A stretch of 64,000 nucleotides of DNA, taken from Desulfitobacterium dehalogenans ATCC 51507 (GTDB lineage Bacteria > Bacillota > Desulfitobacteriia > Desulfitobacteriales > Desulfitobacteriaceae). The stretch covers positions 496,001-560,000 of the forward strand of contig NC_018017.1 in the NCBI RefSeq assembly GCF_000243155.2, given 5' to 3'. This document shows positions 42,503 to 51,114 of this stretch, in pieces. The notes below the pieces were generated by a model. That model did no database searches. It worked only from the letters and a program-made list of their open reading frames with translations, and was not told the DNA's origin. Positions within the stretch are counted from its first letter, which is position 1, and the number at the start of each line of letters is the position of its first letter. The position numbers and the translations under genes are program-made.

Positions 42503-43807
42503 TTATAGAGTCCGGCCATATATTGCCCGGTACTCCCGTTTCAGCTGTTCTCTGAAGTTGGGATGGGCAATGCCGATCAGCGCCGCAGCTCTTTCGCTAT
42601 CCGATTTGCAGTATAAATTGACAGCCCCGTATTCGGTAACAACCCAACGAACATCATTGCGGGTGGTCGTTACAGGGGTTCCCGGCTTCAATTGGCAGGA
42701 AATTCTGGATACCGTTCCGTTTTTGGCTGAGGATTGAAGAACAATAATAGGCCGGCCATTCTTGGAAGCCCCGGCGCCGCGGATAAAATCCAATTGACCG
42801 CCGATACCGCTGTATTGTTGGGGACCAATGGCTTCAGCACAAACCTGACCGCTTAAGTCAACTTCCAGGGCGGAATTGATCGCCACCATATTGTCATGTT
42901 GCGCGATGATGCAGGGGTTATTGACATAATCCACGGCCCGAAACTCAAACACCGGATTGTTATGGATATATTCGTAAACCTTCTTCGTCCCCTGGGCAAA
43001 AGTTACCACGATTTTCCCCGGATTCAAGGTTTTCCTGGAGCCATTGACGATTCCGGCCTCAATCAGTTCGATGAGACCGTCGGAAAACATCTCTGTGTGA
43101 ATACCCAGATCTTTTTTATCCTTGAGGTAATAAAGGATGGCATCCGGAATAGTCCCGGCGCCCATTTGGAGGGTATCGCCATCTTGAATCAGCGCCGCCA
43201 CATTGCGGCCGATGGCTTGCGTGACTTCGTTCATGGCCGCAAAACGGGTAAGCTCCAGAATCGGACTGTCGTTTTCCACAATGTAATCCAGATCATTAAC
43301 ATGGACGAGGGTATCGCCATAGGTCCGCGGAACATTGGGATTGACTTCGGCGATAACGGTTTTGGCGCATTTCACCAGCTCTTTGGAGTGATCGACCGAC
43401 ATGCCCAGACTGCAGTAGCCATGCTCATCGGGCGGGCTGACCATGGTCAAAAAGACGTCGGATTTCAAATGACCTTCGCGGAAAGCCCGGGGAAATTCAT
43501 GAAACATCAGCGTGAAGAAGGTGCCGCGGTTATCCCAGACCGATTTTCGGGTATTGGCGCCGAGGAATATGGATCTTAAGATAAAATGATCTTCCATTTC
43601 AGGTTGGCAGTAAGGCGAGCTGCCCAGGGACACCCCTTGGATAATGGTCACATTCTCCAACTCCTGGTAACGTTTGACGAGAGCATTGACCAGCAGCTCC
43701 GATTCGCTTGCCGCATGGCCGGGTATAACAAAATCGCCCGATTGAACGACTTTCACGGCTTCATCAGCAGTTCTTAAACGCTTCTTATACGTTTCTCTCC
43801 AATCCAT
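42503..43807 (-). CDS. Acetyl-CoA hydrolase/4-hydroxybutyrate CoA-transferase family protein
   Basis: The 434-residue protein has the family patterns QMGAGTIPDAILYYLKDKKD, the catalytic-Glu region near SALEVDLSGQVCAEAIG, and YSGIGGQLDFIRGA with a C-terminal VVTEYGAVNL. Members move CoA between acetyl-CoA and another short acid (butyrate, 4-hydroxybutyrate). It is the first gene after the sigma-54 promoter at 43859-43874, has AAGGAGCG before the ATG, and is followed by the thiolase gene. Likely role: activation of a short-chain acid for thiolysis or synthesis. Confidence 0.88.
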   Translation of the reverse strand: MDWRETYKKRLRTADEAVKVVQSGDFVIPGHAASESELLVNALVKRYQELENVTIIQGVSLGSSPYCQPEMEDHFILRSIFLGANTRKSVWDNRGTFFTLMFHEFPRAFREGHLKSDVFLTMVSPPDEHGYCSLGMSVDHSKELVKCAKTVIAEVNPNVPRTYGDTLVHVNDLDYIVENDSPILELTRFAAMNEVTQAIGRNVAALIQDGDTLQMGAGTIPDAILYYLKDKKDLGIHTEMFSDGLIELIEAGIVNGSRKTLNPGKIVVTFAQGTKKVYEYIHNNPVFEFRAVDYVNNPCIIAQHDNMVAINSALEVDLSGQVCAEAIGPQQYSGIGGQLDFIRGAGASKNGRPIIVLQSSAKNGTVSRISCQLKPGTPVTTTRNDVRWVVTEYGAVNLYCKSDSERAAALIGIAHPNFREQLKREYRAIYGRTL

Positions 43808-43858
43808 GGGTTAGACGCTCCTTTCCAGCTATAGAATTATTGTCTGAACTCAATCTAT

Positions 43859-43874
43859 AGCAATAACCGTGCCA
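43859..43874 (-). promoter_or_regulatory. Sigma-54 promoter of the CoA-transferase/thiolase operon
   Basis: On the minus strand TGGCACGGTTATTGCT has the invariant GG and GC separated by 10 nt and matches TGGCAC-N5-TTGC closely. It lies ~52 nt before the ATG at 43807. A sigma-54 activator gene lies divergently 240 bp away. Confidence 0.88.
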
Positions 43875-44028
43875 GCCATCGAGCCGGCCAAGGAAAAACG
43901 CAGCAGAGAGGAATTTCTGACAGTTGAGGTGATTGACCATGGTAACGGGATATATGGTAATACTACAACGTGGGATGTGGTTATTTTACGACATGTGTAA
44001 TATGTACGACGGATTAAACCTGAAAGGA

Positions 44029-44057
44029 TTGTTCAAAAAATCATAATCACTTATAAT
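44029..44057 (+). promoter_or_regulatory. Sigma-A promoter of the sigma-54 activator gene
   Basis: TTGTTC (44029-44034), 17-nt spacer, TATAAT (44052-44057); 60 nt before the ATG. A dyad with ACAT/ATGT arms around 43988-44010 lies just upstream and could serve both this promoter and the divergent sigma-54 promoter. Confidence 0.6.
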
Positions 44058-44117
44058 GATTTATACCGATTGTTTTTATAAGCGAATTATGAGAATTAAT
44101 AAAAGGGTGAACGATCA

Positions 44118-45554
44118 ATGATTGAGCCGAGTTCTATGCATAGCAACGCCTATTCCCTTGAGGAAGTCATGGATAATTCTTATGATTCCATTTTTGTTAC
44201 CGATGCTGAAGGGAATATCTTAATGGCCAATCCGACGGCCGAACGGCTGCTGAACCTGTCTATTAACCAGATGGTCGGTAAAAATATCCAGGAGCTTGTT
44301 GAAGAAGGGTATTGGGATAAATCCATAGCCTTGGAAGCTATTGAAAAGAGAACCACCGTGACCGGGACGATCAAAACCAGGGATGGAGTCAATCTGATGT
44401 GCACCAGCCGGCCCTTATTCGATAGGCTAGGCAATATCACCATGGTCATCAGCAACAGCCGGGACCAGGATACCCTCGTGAAACTGGCCCAGACTTTGGA
44501 TAAAGAGCGGGAACTTGTTCAGCGCTATAAAGAGGAGGTCCGGTACTTAAGAGAGCAAGGCGTTAGAAATAAGCATTTGGTTGCTGAGAGTACGGCCATG
44601 AAGAATATAGTGCTGGAAGCGAACTGGGTAGGACCCACAGAGTCTTCTGTCCTGTTGTACGGCGAATCCGGTACGGGCAAAGAAATATTGGCCAAGTATA
44701 TCTACAGTATCAGCCGCCGGGCCAAGGAAGCCTTTATCACCGTGAATTGTTCAGCCATTCCCGAAAATTTGATTGAAGCTGAACTGTTTGGCTATGAAAA
44801 AGGATCCTTTACCGGCGCGGATGCCAAAGGAAAACCCGGATTATTTGAACTGGCCGATCGGGGAACGATCTTCCTGGATGAGATCGGTGAGATGCCCCTT
44901 GTCCTGCAGGCCAAATTATTGCGTGTCCTGGAGAACGGCGACGTGAGAAGAATAGGGGGCATCACTTCGCGCAAAATTGACTTTCGCTTGATTTGTGCCA
45001 CAAACCGTGATTTAGAGAAGATGGTTGAGAATAAAACATTCCGAGAAGATCTCTTTTACCGTATTAATGTTGTGCCTCTTCATCTGGCTCCGCTGCGCGA
45101 CCGCCCGGAGGATATTATGACCATAAGTCATATGTTTCTGAAGGAATTAAATAAAAAATATGGGTATGACAAGGTGTTTTCAACCGAAACCCTCAATGGG
45201 TTTCTGAACTATAGCTGGCCCGGAAATGTCCGCGAACTGCGCAATTTGATTGAACGCCTGGTGATCACGACCAGGGGCCGTGTGATCGATTATCAGGTTG
45301 AGGACATGTCAAATCGGCCGGGAAATCGTGCAGCGGGCCAAGATCATGAGGAAAACGGGACCTTTCGCATTCAGGTAAATTCCAAAGCCCCGCTCAGGAA
45401 GATCATGAGTCAAGTAGAGCAGGAATATATAAAGAATATCTTGCGGGAATGCCATGGGTGCGTAAGTGAAGCCGCACGGATATTAGGTATCGACCGCTCA
45501 GCGATCTACCGAAAGGTTCAGGTCGCCCATCTGAGGGAGCGGGAAAAAAGTTGA
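44118..45554 (+). CDS. Sigma-54-dependent transcriptional activator (PAS-AAA-Fis)
   Basis: The 478-residue protein has an N-terminal PAS domain (~10-120: FVTDAEGNILMANPTAERLL) and a coiled linker (~122-155). The AAA+ domain follows, with Walker A GESGTGKE at 182-189, the sigma-54 contact loop GSFTGA at 229-234 and Walker B FLDE with Asp254/Glu255. A Fis-type HTH closes it (SEAARILGIDRSAIYRKVQ). It senses a small ligand or redox state through PAS and activates sigma-54 promoters. One such promoter lies on each side of the gene, so both CoA operons are the probable targets. Confidence 0.93.
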   Translation: MIEPSSMHSNAYSLEEVMDNSYDSIFVTDAEGNILMANPTAERLLNLSINQMVGKNIQELVEEGYWDKSIALEAIEKRTTVTGTIKTRDGVNLMCTSRPLFDRLGNITMVISNSRDQDTLVKLAQTLDKERELVQRYKEEVRYLREQGVRNKHLVAESTAMKNIVLEANWVGPTESSVLLYGESGTGKEILAKYIYSISRRAKEAFITVNCSAIPENLIEAELFGYEKGSFTGADAKGKPGLFELADRGTIFLDEIGEMPLVLQAKLLRVLENGDVRRIGGITSRKIDFRLICATNRDLEKMVENKTFREDLFYRINVVPLHLAPLRDRPEDIMTISHMFLKELNKKYGYDKVFSTETLNGFLNYSWPGNVRELRNLIERLVITTRGRVIDYQVEDMSNRPGNRAAGQDHEENGTFRIQVNSKAPLRKIMSQVEQEYIKNILRECHGCVSEAARILGIDRSAIYRKVQVAHLREREKS

Positions 45555-45567
45555 ACATAAATTAAGA

Positions 45568-45608
45568 AAGCAAGCCTCTCCAGCCGGTTCCGGAGGGGCT
45601 TGCTTTTT
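45568..45608 (+). terminator. Rho-independent terminator after the sigma-54 activator
   Basis: AAGCAAGCCTCTCC pairs with GGAGGGGCTTGCTT around AGCCGGTTCC and is followed by TTTAC. Confidence 0.88.
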
Positions 45609-45646
45609 ACCTTCAGTCCATTTAAGCGACTTCATTTAGTCGTGGT

Positions 45647-45682
45647 AATAAGACATGTTGTAGCTATGCTACATATCTTATT
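45647..45682. promoter_or_regulatory. Candidate upstream activating dyad for the sigma-54 promoter
   Basis: AATAAGACATG at one end and ATATCTTATT at the other flank an inner GTAGC-TAT-GCTAC dyad. It lies about 96 bp before the -24 box, the usual distance for binding of a sigma-54 activator. It shares GACATGT with a dyad upstream of the divergent promoter. Inference. Confidence 0.45.
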
Positions 45683-45777
45683 GCAAATTTACCATAGGCA
45701 AAGAGGTGTATCCTTAAGTGCGGTTGGAAAAATCCTAAAAACTTGATAAATCTAAGCAAAGAACTTCATTGGTAACC

Positions 45778-45793
45778 TGGCATGCTTTTTGCT
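45778..45793 (+). promoter_or_regulatory. Sigma-54 promoter of the SDR/thiolase operon
   Basis: TGGCATGCTTTTTGCT with GG and GC 10 nt apart, 76 nt before the ATG at 45869. It follows the activator gene and its terminator. Confidence 0.88.
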
Positions 45794-45868
45794 TGTACTA
45801 AAGATTGACTCAAAAGTTATTTGAGAGGGATCTCAAAGACAAAAAGCATAAAGAGGAAGGTGTTGTTT

Positions 45869-46612
45869 ATGGCAAGATTTGAGGGCAGAGTTGCCGTAAT
45901 TACCGGTGGAGCCAAAGGTATCGGGGAAGCGATTGTCAAAAAGTTTTACGCGGAGGGAGCAAAGCTTGCGGTTCTTGATGTGGATGCTGCCGGCGCCCAG
46001 CAACTGGCGCTGAAACTTGATCCCAGCGGCGAAAAGGTTATCGGTCTAGGCTGCAATGTTGTCAGGGGTGACGAAGTAAAGGCTGCTTTTGCAGCGATTA
46101 TGGCGAAGTTTGGTACGGTGGATATCCTTGTCAATAATGCCGGAATTACGCGGGACGCCATCTTTCATAAAATGACGGAGCAGCAATGGGATGATGTGAT
46201 GGCCGTGAATGGCAAAGGTTTGTTTAACTGCACCCAGGAAGCCTGGCTGATTATGAAAGAGAAAAAGTACGGCAAGATCTGCAACTTGTCTTCCACCAAT
46301 TCCAGCGGCGAAGCCGGGCAGGCCAACTATTCTTTCACCAAAGCGGGCACGATTGCTTTTACCAAGAGTCTGGCCAGAGAAGGCGGAAGATATAACATCA
46401 ACGTGAACTGTGTGCGCCCTGGGGTGATTGATACGGAGATGATGCGCGCCGTGCCGGAAAGTGCGCTTGAGGAATATATCAATAAAACCGCATTTAAGCG
46501 AATGGGCCAACCATCGGAAGTGGCTGACGTTATCGCTTATTTGTGCAGTGAAGAAGCCTCCTTTGTTACCGGCGAGGAACTTTTGGTAGCCGGAGGCTAT
46601 ATGTACAGATAA
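45869..46612 (+). CDS. SDR oxidoreductase, acetoacetyl-CoA/3-oxoacyl reductase type
   Basis: The 247-residue protein has the NAD(P) motif [14 protein letters not shown], and the catalytic Ser/Tyr/Lys in NLSSTNSSG...NYSFTKAG, then RPGVIDTEM. It resembles FabG/PhaB-type reductases. I chose ATG 45869 with GAGGAAGGTGTTGTTT; an in-frame ATG at 45821 lacks a good site. It is the first gene after the sigma-54 promoter and pairs with a thiolase, which suggests 3-hydroxyacyl-CoA/acetoacetyl-CoA interconversion. It cannot be told from a FabG by sequence alone. Confidence 0.88.
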   Translation: MARFEGRVAVITGGAKGIGEAIVKKFYAEGAKLAVLDVDAAGAQQLALKLDPSGEKVIGLGCNVVRGDEVKAAFAAIMAKFGTVDILVNNAGITRDAIFHKMTEQQWDDVMAVNGKGLFNCTQEAWLIMKEKKYGKICNLSSTNSSGEAGQANYSFTKAGTIAFTKSLAREGGRYNINVNCVRPGVIDTEMMRAVPESALEEYINKTAFKRMGQPSEVADVIAYLCSEEASFVTGEELLVAGGYMYR

Positions 46613-46665
46613 TACGAAAATTTGGAAGGCAAGCTTTAATACGTGAACAGCGGGGAGGGATAGAT

Positions 46666-47844
46666 TTGCAGGACGTCGTCATCGTCAGTGCGGTTCGTAC
46701 GCCCATCGCTTCATTCGGAGGCACTTTGAAAGGATATGGTGCCATCAATTTAGGAGCGCTGGTTATTCAGGAAGCGGTGCACAGAGCAGGTATTAAGGGA
46801 GAACAAGTGGATGAAGTCATCATGGGCAATGTTCTGCAAGCCGGACTTGGGCAGAATCCTGCCCGCCAGGTGGCTTTGAAAGCGGGGTTGCCTGTGGAAA
46901 CGACAGCCCAAACCATTAATGTGGTTTGCGGTTCCGGACTTAAATCGGTCGTTTTAGCTGCCCAGGCTATTATGGCCGGAGATGCCGATAGTGTTGTAGC
47001 GGGCGGGATGGAAAGCATGTCGGATGCGACCTTTCTCTTGGAGCAGGCGAGATGGGGCCAACGCATGGGCAATGGAACCATTGTGGACAGCATGCTTAAG
47101 GATGGCCTGTGGTGTGCTTTCAATGATTATCATATGGGCATTACCGCAGAAAATGTGGCTGAAAGATACGGCATCAGCCGCGCGGAGCAGGATGAGTTTG
47201 CGGCCTGGAGTCAGGCCAAGGCTGTGGCGGCGATGGAAAGAGGCCGCTTTACAGAGGAGATCGTCCCGGTGGCGATCCCGCAAAGAAAAGGAGAACCGGT
47301 TATTTTCGATACCGATGAGCATCCCCGGGTGGGAACAACGGTGGAAACTTTAGCGAAGTTAAAACCGGCCTTTAAAAAAGACGGCACGGTAACCGCCGGG
47401 AATGCTTCCGGCATTAATGATGCTGCCGCGGCTTGTGTGCTGATGAGTAAAGAGAGAGCTGATTCTCTGGGACTCCCTTATCTAGCGACCATTAAAGGCT
47501 ACGGAATGGCAGGGGTGGACCCGGCGATTATGGGAGTGGGGCCGGTCACTGCCGTAAAAAAGGCCTTGAAGAAGGCAGATGTTACGCTGGATGAGCTCGA
47601 TCTGATCGAAGCCAATGAAGCCTTTGCTTCACAAACCCTGGCCGTGGCCAAAGAGTTGGGCTTTCCCGCGGAGAAGGTGAATGTCAATGGAGGCGCCATT
47701 GCTCTAGGGCATCCCATCGGCGCCAGTGGCACCCGTATTCTCGTTACTTTATTGCACGAAATGAAAAAACGCAAGGATAAGCTTGGCCTGGCGACCCTTT
47801 GTATCGGCGGCGGGCAGGGTATCGCCGTTGTCGTTGAGCGCTGA
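46666..47844 (+). CDS. Acetyl-CoA C-acetyltransferase (thiolase)
   Basis: The 392-residue biosynthetic-type thiolase has Cys89-region [23 protein letters not shown] and CIGGGQG, all canonical, and the family's usual length. It condenses two acetyl-CoA or cleaves acetoacetyl-CoA. TTG 46666 is chosen because CGGGGAGGGATAGAT precedes it. It is the second gene of the sigma-54 operon, 53 bp after the SDR gene. It differs clearly from the longer thiolase at 41.2 kb, so the two operons probably handle different chain lengths. Confidence 0.92.
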   Translation: MQDVVIVSAVRTPIASFGGTLKGYGAINLGALVIQEAVHRAGIKGEQVDEVIMGNVLQAGLGQNPARQVALKAGLPVETTAQTINVVCGSGLKSVVLAAQAIMAGDADSVVAGGMESMSDATFLLEQARWGQRMGNGTIVDSMLKDGLWCAFNDYHMGITAENVAERYGISRAEQDEFAAWSQAKAVAAMERGRFTEEIVPVAIPQRKGEPVIFDTDEHPRVGTTVETLAKLKPAFKKDGTVTAGNASGINDAAAACVLMSKERADSLGLPYLATIKGYGMAGVDPAIMGVGPVTAVKKALKKADVTLDELDLIEANEAFASQTLAVAKELGFPAEKVNVNGGAIALGHPIGASGTRILVTLLHEMKKRKDKLGLATLCIGGGQGIAVVVER

Positions 47845-47851
47845 TGAAAAA

Positions 47852-47885
47852 CAGTAAGCCCCCGGATTTTCCGGTGGGCTTACTG
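47852..47885. terminator. Bidirectional terminator between thiolase and lysR
   Basis: CAGTAAGCCC-CCGG and CCGG-T-GGGCTTACTG form a long stem around ATTTT. It lies between convergent genes. Confidence 0.8.
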
Positions 47886-47889
47886 CACA

Positions 47890-48792
47890 TTAATCATGAG
47901 TATCTGTAAATATCCGCATGAAATTGGTAAGATACAATGGGTAATAATTTCTCTTTTTATAAATAAAGCATATATCCAAGGATACTTGGAAGTCATCCAG
48001 GAAAAGTATTTTTATTTTAGAGCCTTCATTTAATCCATAGGCGCTAATAAAGGTTTCAGGCATTATGGCAATTCCGAGATTTGAATCGACTAGTTTGATA
48101 GAAGTTTCATAGGTGTCTGTGGAATAAATGCCATCATGTTTTACGGAGTCTCCCAAAAAATTATCAATCTCTTCGCGATAAATCCCTTGACGACGCAAAA
48201 TGATTCGCTCATCCAAGAGCTGGCTGAATGAAATCTTCTCATACTTTGCTAAAGGATGAGAACATGAGACAACCGCCACCGAATTGGCATTGGATATTAC
48301 TTTATATTTAATACCTGACAATTCCATGAGTGATTTTATTCTACTGTTTGCAGCAATTAAAGCAACATCCATGGTATCGTTAAGCAGCCGCTCAATAATC
48401 TCCAATGTCCCGCTTTCAATTAGTTCAACACAAATATCAGGATAAATTTTAACGAATTCTGTGAGCTTTTTAGGAACTAAATCCAGCCTTGTAATAGGAA
48501 TGACACCGAGCCTTATCAGTCCGGATCCGGGATTTAGTATTTCAGAAATACCGGTTTCAAGCTCTGTAACCGCTTCAAGGATGGCTTGTACTAAGGGTAA
48601 AAGTTGTTTGCCTTCCGAAGTTAAGACGACGTTTCTTCCTTGCTTCTCAAATAACGGTAAGCCAATTTCTTTTTGCAATTCACTGATTTGCTGGCTTATG
48701 GAAGGTTCACTTATAAAAAGCTTGGCTGCTGCCTCTCTCATTGTTCCATATTTAACTATAGAATCGAAATAGCGAAGCTGCCGCATTTCCAT
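47890..48792 (-). CDS. LysR-type transcriptional regulator
   Basis: The 300-residue protein has an N-terminal winged HTH (REAAAKLFISEPSISQQISE, LFEKQGRNVVLT) and a substrate-binding domain. I chose ATG 48792, preceded by AATGGAGGTGATCAG; 13 upstream in-frame residues lie in the promoter. It is divergent from the tricarboxylate-transporter operon, and the region between contains a 74-bp element repeated at 54 kb upstream of the phosphatase gene. It probably senses the transported acid and controls both units. Confidence 0.9.
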   Translation of the reverse strand: MEMRQLRYFDSIVKYGTMREAAAKLFISEPSISQQISELQKEIGLPLFEKQGRNVVLTSEGKQLLPLVQAILEAVTELETGISEILNPGSGLIRLGVIPITRLDLVPKKLTEFVKIYPDICVELIESGTLEIIERLLNDTMDVALIAANSRIKSLMELSGIKYKVISNANSVAVVSCSHPLAKYEKISFSQLLDERIILRRQGIYREEIDNFLGDSVKHDGIYSTDTYETSIKLVDSNLGIAIMPETFISAYGLNEGSKIKILFLDDFQVSLDICFIYKKRNYYPLYLTNFMRIFTDTHD

Positions 48793-48804
48793 CTGATCAC
48801 CTCC

Positions 48805-48878
48805 ATTTAATTGATAGCTATAGCTTATCAATCATTCCTAATCGTTAATTATCACCTCAGATTAACTATAGTATAATT
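48805..48878. promoter_or_regulatory. 74-bp regulatory element, copy 1 (LysR-type operator plus promoter)
   Basis: It contains the dyad TTGATA-GCTATAGCT-TATCAA (48811-48831), a typical T-N11-A LysR-type site, and ends in AACTATAGTATAAT, a -10 for plus-strand transcription. 70 of 74 positions are identical to 54015-54088. It lies between lysR and the tctBAC genes. Confidence 0.75.
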
Positions 48879-49035
48879 CATATAAAAGATAATTGGAAAT
48901 AAATAAACACTATGTTGTGAATGTAATCCCTTGGACTAATCAACAGTTCAATCAATCAAACCATGGGGAAGGTGATATGACTGCAGCTTTAGAGCCCATG
49001 ATCAGACTCAGTGCAAAATGTAGGGGAGGAAGTTT

Positions 49036-49110
49036 ATGAACATACAACGTTATGGTAAAACCGCAGTTGAAATTTCCCCAGCACCTTGCGGAGGAGGTGT
49101 GGAGCCGTGA
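49036..49110 (+). pseudogene. N-terminal aldo/keto reductase fragment
   Basis: ATG with TAGGGGAGGAAGTTT upstream begins a 24-residue frame MNIQRYGKTAVEISPAPCGG, the conserved start of aldo/keto reductases ('YGKTGxEVSxxGFGG'), which then ends at a TGA overlapping the tctB start. It is either a leftover of a deleted reductase gene or now acts as a translated leader for tctB. Confidence 0.55.
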
Positions 49111-49571
49111 AAACTTTGCTGGCGGACCGGATCGCCGGTGGAATGCTCCTTGTTATCGGCGGGTTGGCTGTTTATGAAGCGATCCGGCTGTATCCTATGC
49201 ATATTGGCCGCTCCATAGTCGGTGACGAAACATTTATCGGCTTTCTGGGTGTGGCACTGCTTATTCTCGGAGGGCTGTTCCTCTTTGTGCTTAAGCCCCA
49301 GGGAGATGAACAGGCGGAGTTCCCCACCGGACAGCTGCGCAAAAAGATGCTGTTCGTGATGGGTTTAGTGTTCGCTTATTGGGGGTTATTGCAGGTCATC
49401 GGCTACCCGGCCAGTACCTTTATGATCGGCCTGGGTTTATTCCGAACCATCGGTGATTATGGGTGGCTGCGATGTACAGTATTTTCGGCGCTGCTTATTA
49501 TTGTCTTTTACGGAATCTTTGTAATGTGGCTGAAGACCCCATTTCCACAGCCGCTCATCACTATTTTTTAA
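49107..49571 (+). CDS. tctB: Tripartite tricarboxylate transporter small membrane subunit TctB
   Basis: The 154-residue protein has four membrane helices (ADRIAGGMLLVIGGLAVYEA, FLGVALLILGGLFLFVL and two more). It is the small permease subunit of a solute-binding-protein-dependent secondary carrier. GTG 49107 is chosen with GGAGGAGGTG upstream. tctA follows after 13 bp. Confidence 0.88.
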   Translation: MKTLLADRIAGGMLLVIGGLAVYEAIRLYPMHIGRSIVGDETFIGFLGVALLILGGLFLFVLKPQGDEQAEFPTGQLRKKMLFVMGLVFAYWGLLQVIGYPASTFMIGLGLFRTIGDYGWLRCTVFSALLIIVFYGIFVMWLKTPFPQPLITIF

Positions 49572-49584
49572 CGGGGGTATTTAG

Positions 49585-51093
49585 ATGGAAGCATTACAAA
49601 TGTTGTTCTCCGGATTTGCCTTGGCTCTGGAACCCTCTAATATATTGATGGCTGCCCTGGGCGCTTTTGTCGGCACCATGGTCGGCGTCCTGCCCGGTTT
49701 AGGGCCGACCTCGGCCATTGCCATTTTGCTGCCCCTTACCGCCGTCCTGCCGCCGACACAGGCGATCATTATGCTGGCAGGAATCTACTATGGAGCCATG
49801 TATGGCGGCTCCTCCACGGCGATCCTGTTAAACATTCCCGGGGAAGTGGCTTCTGTGCCCACCTGTCTCGACGGTTATCCCATGGCCCAGCAGGGACGGG
49901 GAGGACCGGCTCTGGGGATCGCGGCGATTGGTTCCTTTATCGCCGGGATCATGGGGATCGTTGCCCTGACCTTTTTTGCACCCCTTTTTGCCGAGCAGGC
50001 GCTTAAGTTCGGTCCGCCGGAGTATTTTGCCCTGATGTTGCTGGCCCTGACCATCGTCGTAAGCTTAGGGGGAGCATCCATAAGCAAAGCCTTGGCCATG
50101 GGCTTTTTCGGCTACCTTCTCTCCTTGATCGGCTTGGGAACCATGACCAATATGCCGCGGCTGACCTTTGGCTCTACCTCCTTATGGGGCGGCCTTGATG
50201 TGATCAGCGTCGTCATCGGCTTGTTTGCCATCAGTGAAGTGCTGAACGGGATCGAGGAGAAGAAAATCGCCATCTCCATGGGCAATATCGGCTCGGTTTT
50301 TCCAGGTCTTAAAGATTTGAAGCAAAGTATCAAATCCATCTTCCGCGGCGGTGCCCTGGGGTTCTTTATGGGATTATTGCCCGGGTGTTCCCCGGCGGTA
50401 ACCACCTTTCTGGCCTATGATTTAGAGAAAAAATGTTCAAAAACACCGGAACGGTTCGGCAAGGGGGCCATTGAAGGTGTAGCCGCCCCTGAGTCCGCCA
50501 ATAATGCCACAAGCTCAGCCGGTTTCATTCCCTTATTCGCCCTTGGCATTCCGGCCTCCCCGCCTCTGGCTGTTCTTTTAGGTGGGCTGATGATTTACGG
50601 CCTTACCCCCGGACCATTGCTGTTTGAACAGAATGGAGACTTTGTCTGGGCAGTCATCGCCAGCATGTTTATCGGGAATGTGATGTGTCTGGTTCTCAAT
50701 CTTCCTCTGGTTGGACTTTGGGCTAAGTTAACGCAAATACCTTATGGTATCTTGGCTCCGATTATTTTACTGATATCTATCGTGGGAGCGTATACTGTCC
50801 GCAACGATATGTTTGATGTTCTGGTCGCTCTGATCTTCGGCGTTTTAGGATACTTTATGAACAAATTTAATTGGCCGGTCGTCCCTTTCATCATCTGTTT
50901 TATCCTTGGCCCCATGTTGGAGAGGTCCCTTTTACAGTCCTTTGGGATGGCGTTTGAAAACCCCTTCATTTTCTTTCAACGCCCGATTTCCTTAACTCTC
51001 CTTGTTGCCACCGGTATCTTTCTGGTTATTTCCATTAAGCTCAGGCGGCGGACTCAAAGCAGAATAGACAACTCTGGTTTTGAAGTAAAATAA
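49585..51093 (+). CDS. tctA: Tripartite tricarboxylate transporter large membrane subunit TctA
   Basis: The 502-residue protein has about 11-12 membrane helices and the family signature GTMVGVLPGLGPTSAIAILL near residue 30, repeated in weaker form (FFMGLLPGCSPAVTTFLAYD) near 260, then APESANNATSSAGFIPLF. It moves an organic acid with H+ or Na+. ATG follows GGGGGTATTTAG. The operon order B-A-C is unusual compared with the classical tctCBA order. Confidence 0.92.
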   Translation: MEALQMLFSGFALALEPSNILMAALGAFVGTMVGVLPGLGPTSAIAILLPLTAVLPPTQAIIMLAGIYYGAMYGGSSTAILLNIPGEVASVPTCLDGYPMAQQGRGGPALGIAAIGSFIAGIMGIVALTFFAPLFAEQALKFGPPEYFALMLLALTIVVSLGGASISKALAMGFFGYLLSLIGLGTMTNMPRLTFGSTSLWGGLDVISVVIGLFAISEVLNGIEEKKIAISMGNIGSVFPGLKDLKQSIKSIFRGGALGFFMGLLPGCSPAVTTFLAYDLEKKCSKTPERFGKGAIEGVAAPESANNATSSAGFIPLFALGIPASPPLAVLLGGLMIYGLTPGPLLFEQNGDFVWAVIASMFIGNVMCLVLNLPLVGLWAKLTQIPYGILAPIILLISIVGAYTVRNDMFDVLVALIFGVLGYFMNKFNWPVVPFIICFILGPMLERSLLQSFGMAFENPFIFFQRPISLTLLVATGIFLVISIKLRRRTQSRIDNSGFEVK

Positions 51094-51114
51094 ATAATAA
51101 TGGGGGATTTATTA

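Noticed and set aside
42896-43579. 227-codon plus-strand frame opposite the CoA-transferase
   Set aside because: Antisense shadow; the minus-strand gene has a sigma-54 promoter, ribosome binding site and conserved motifs.
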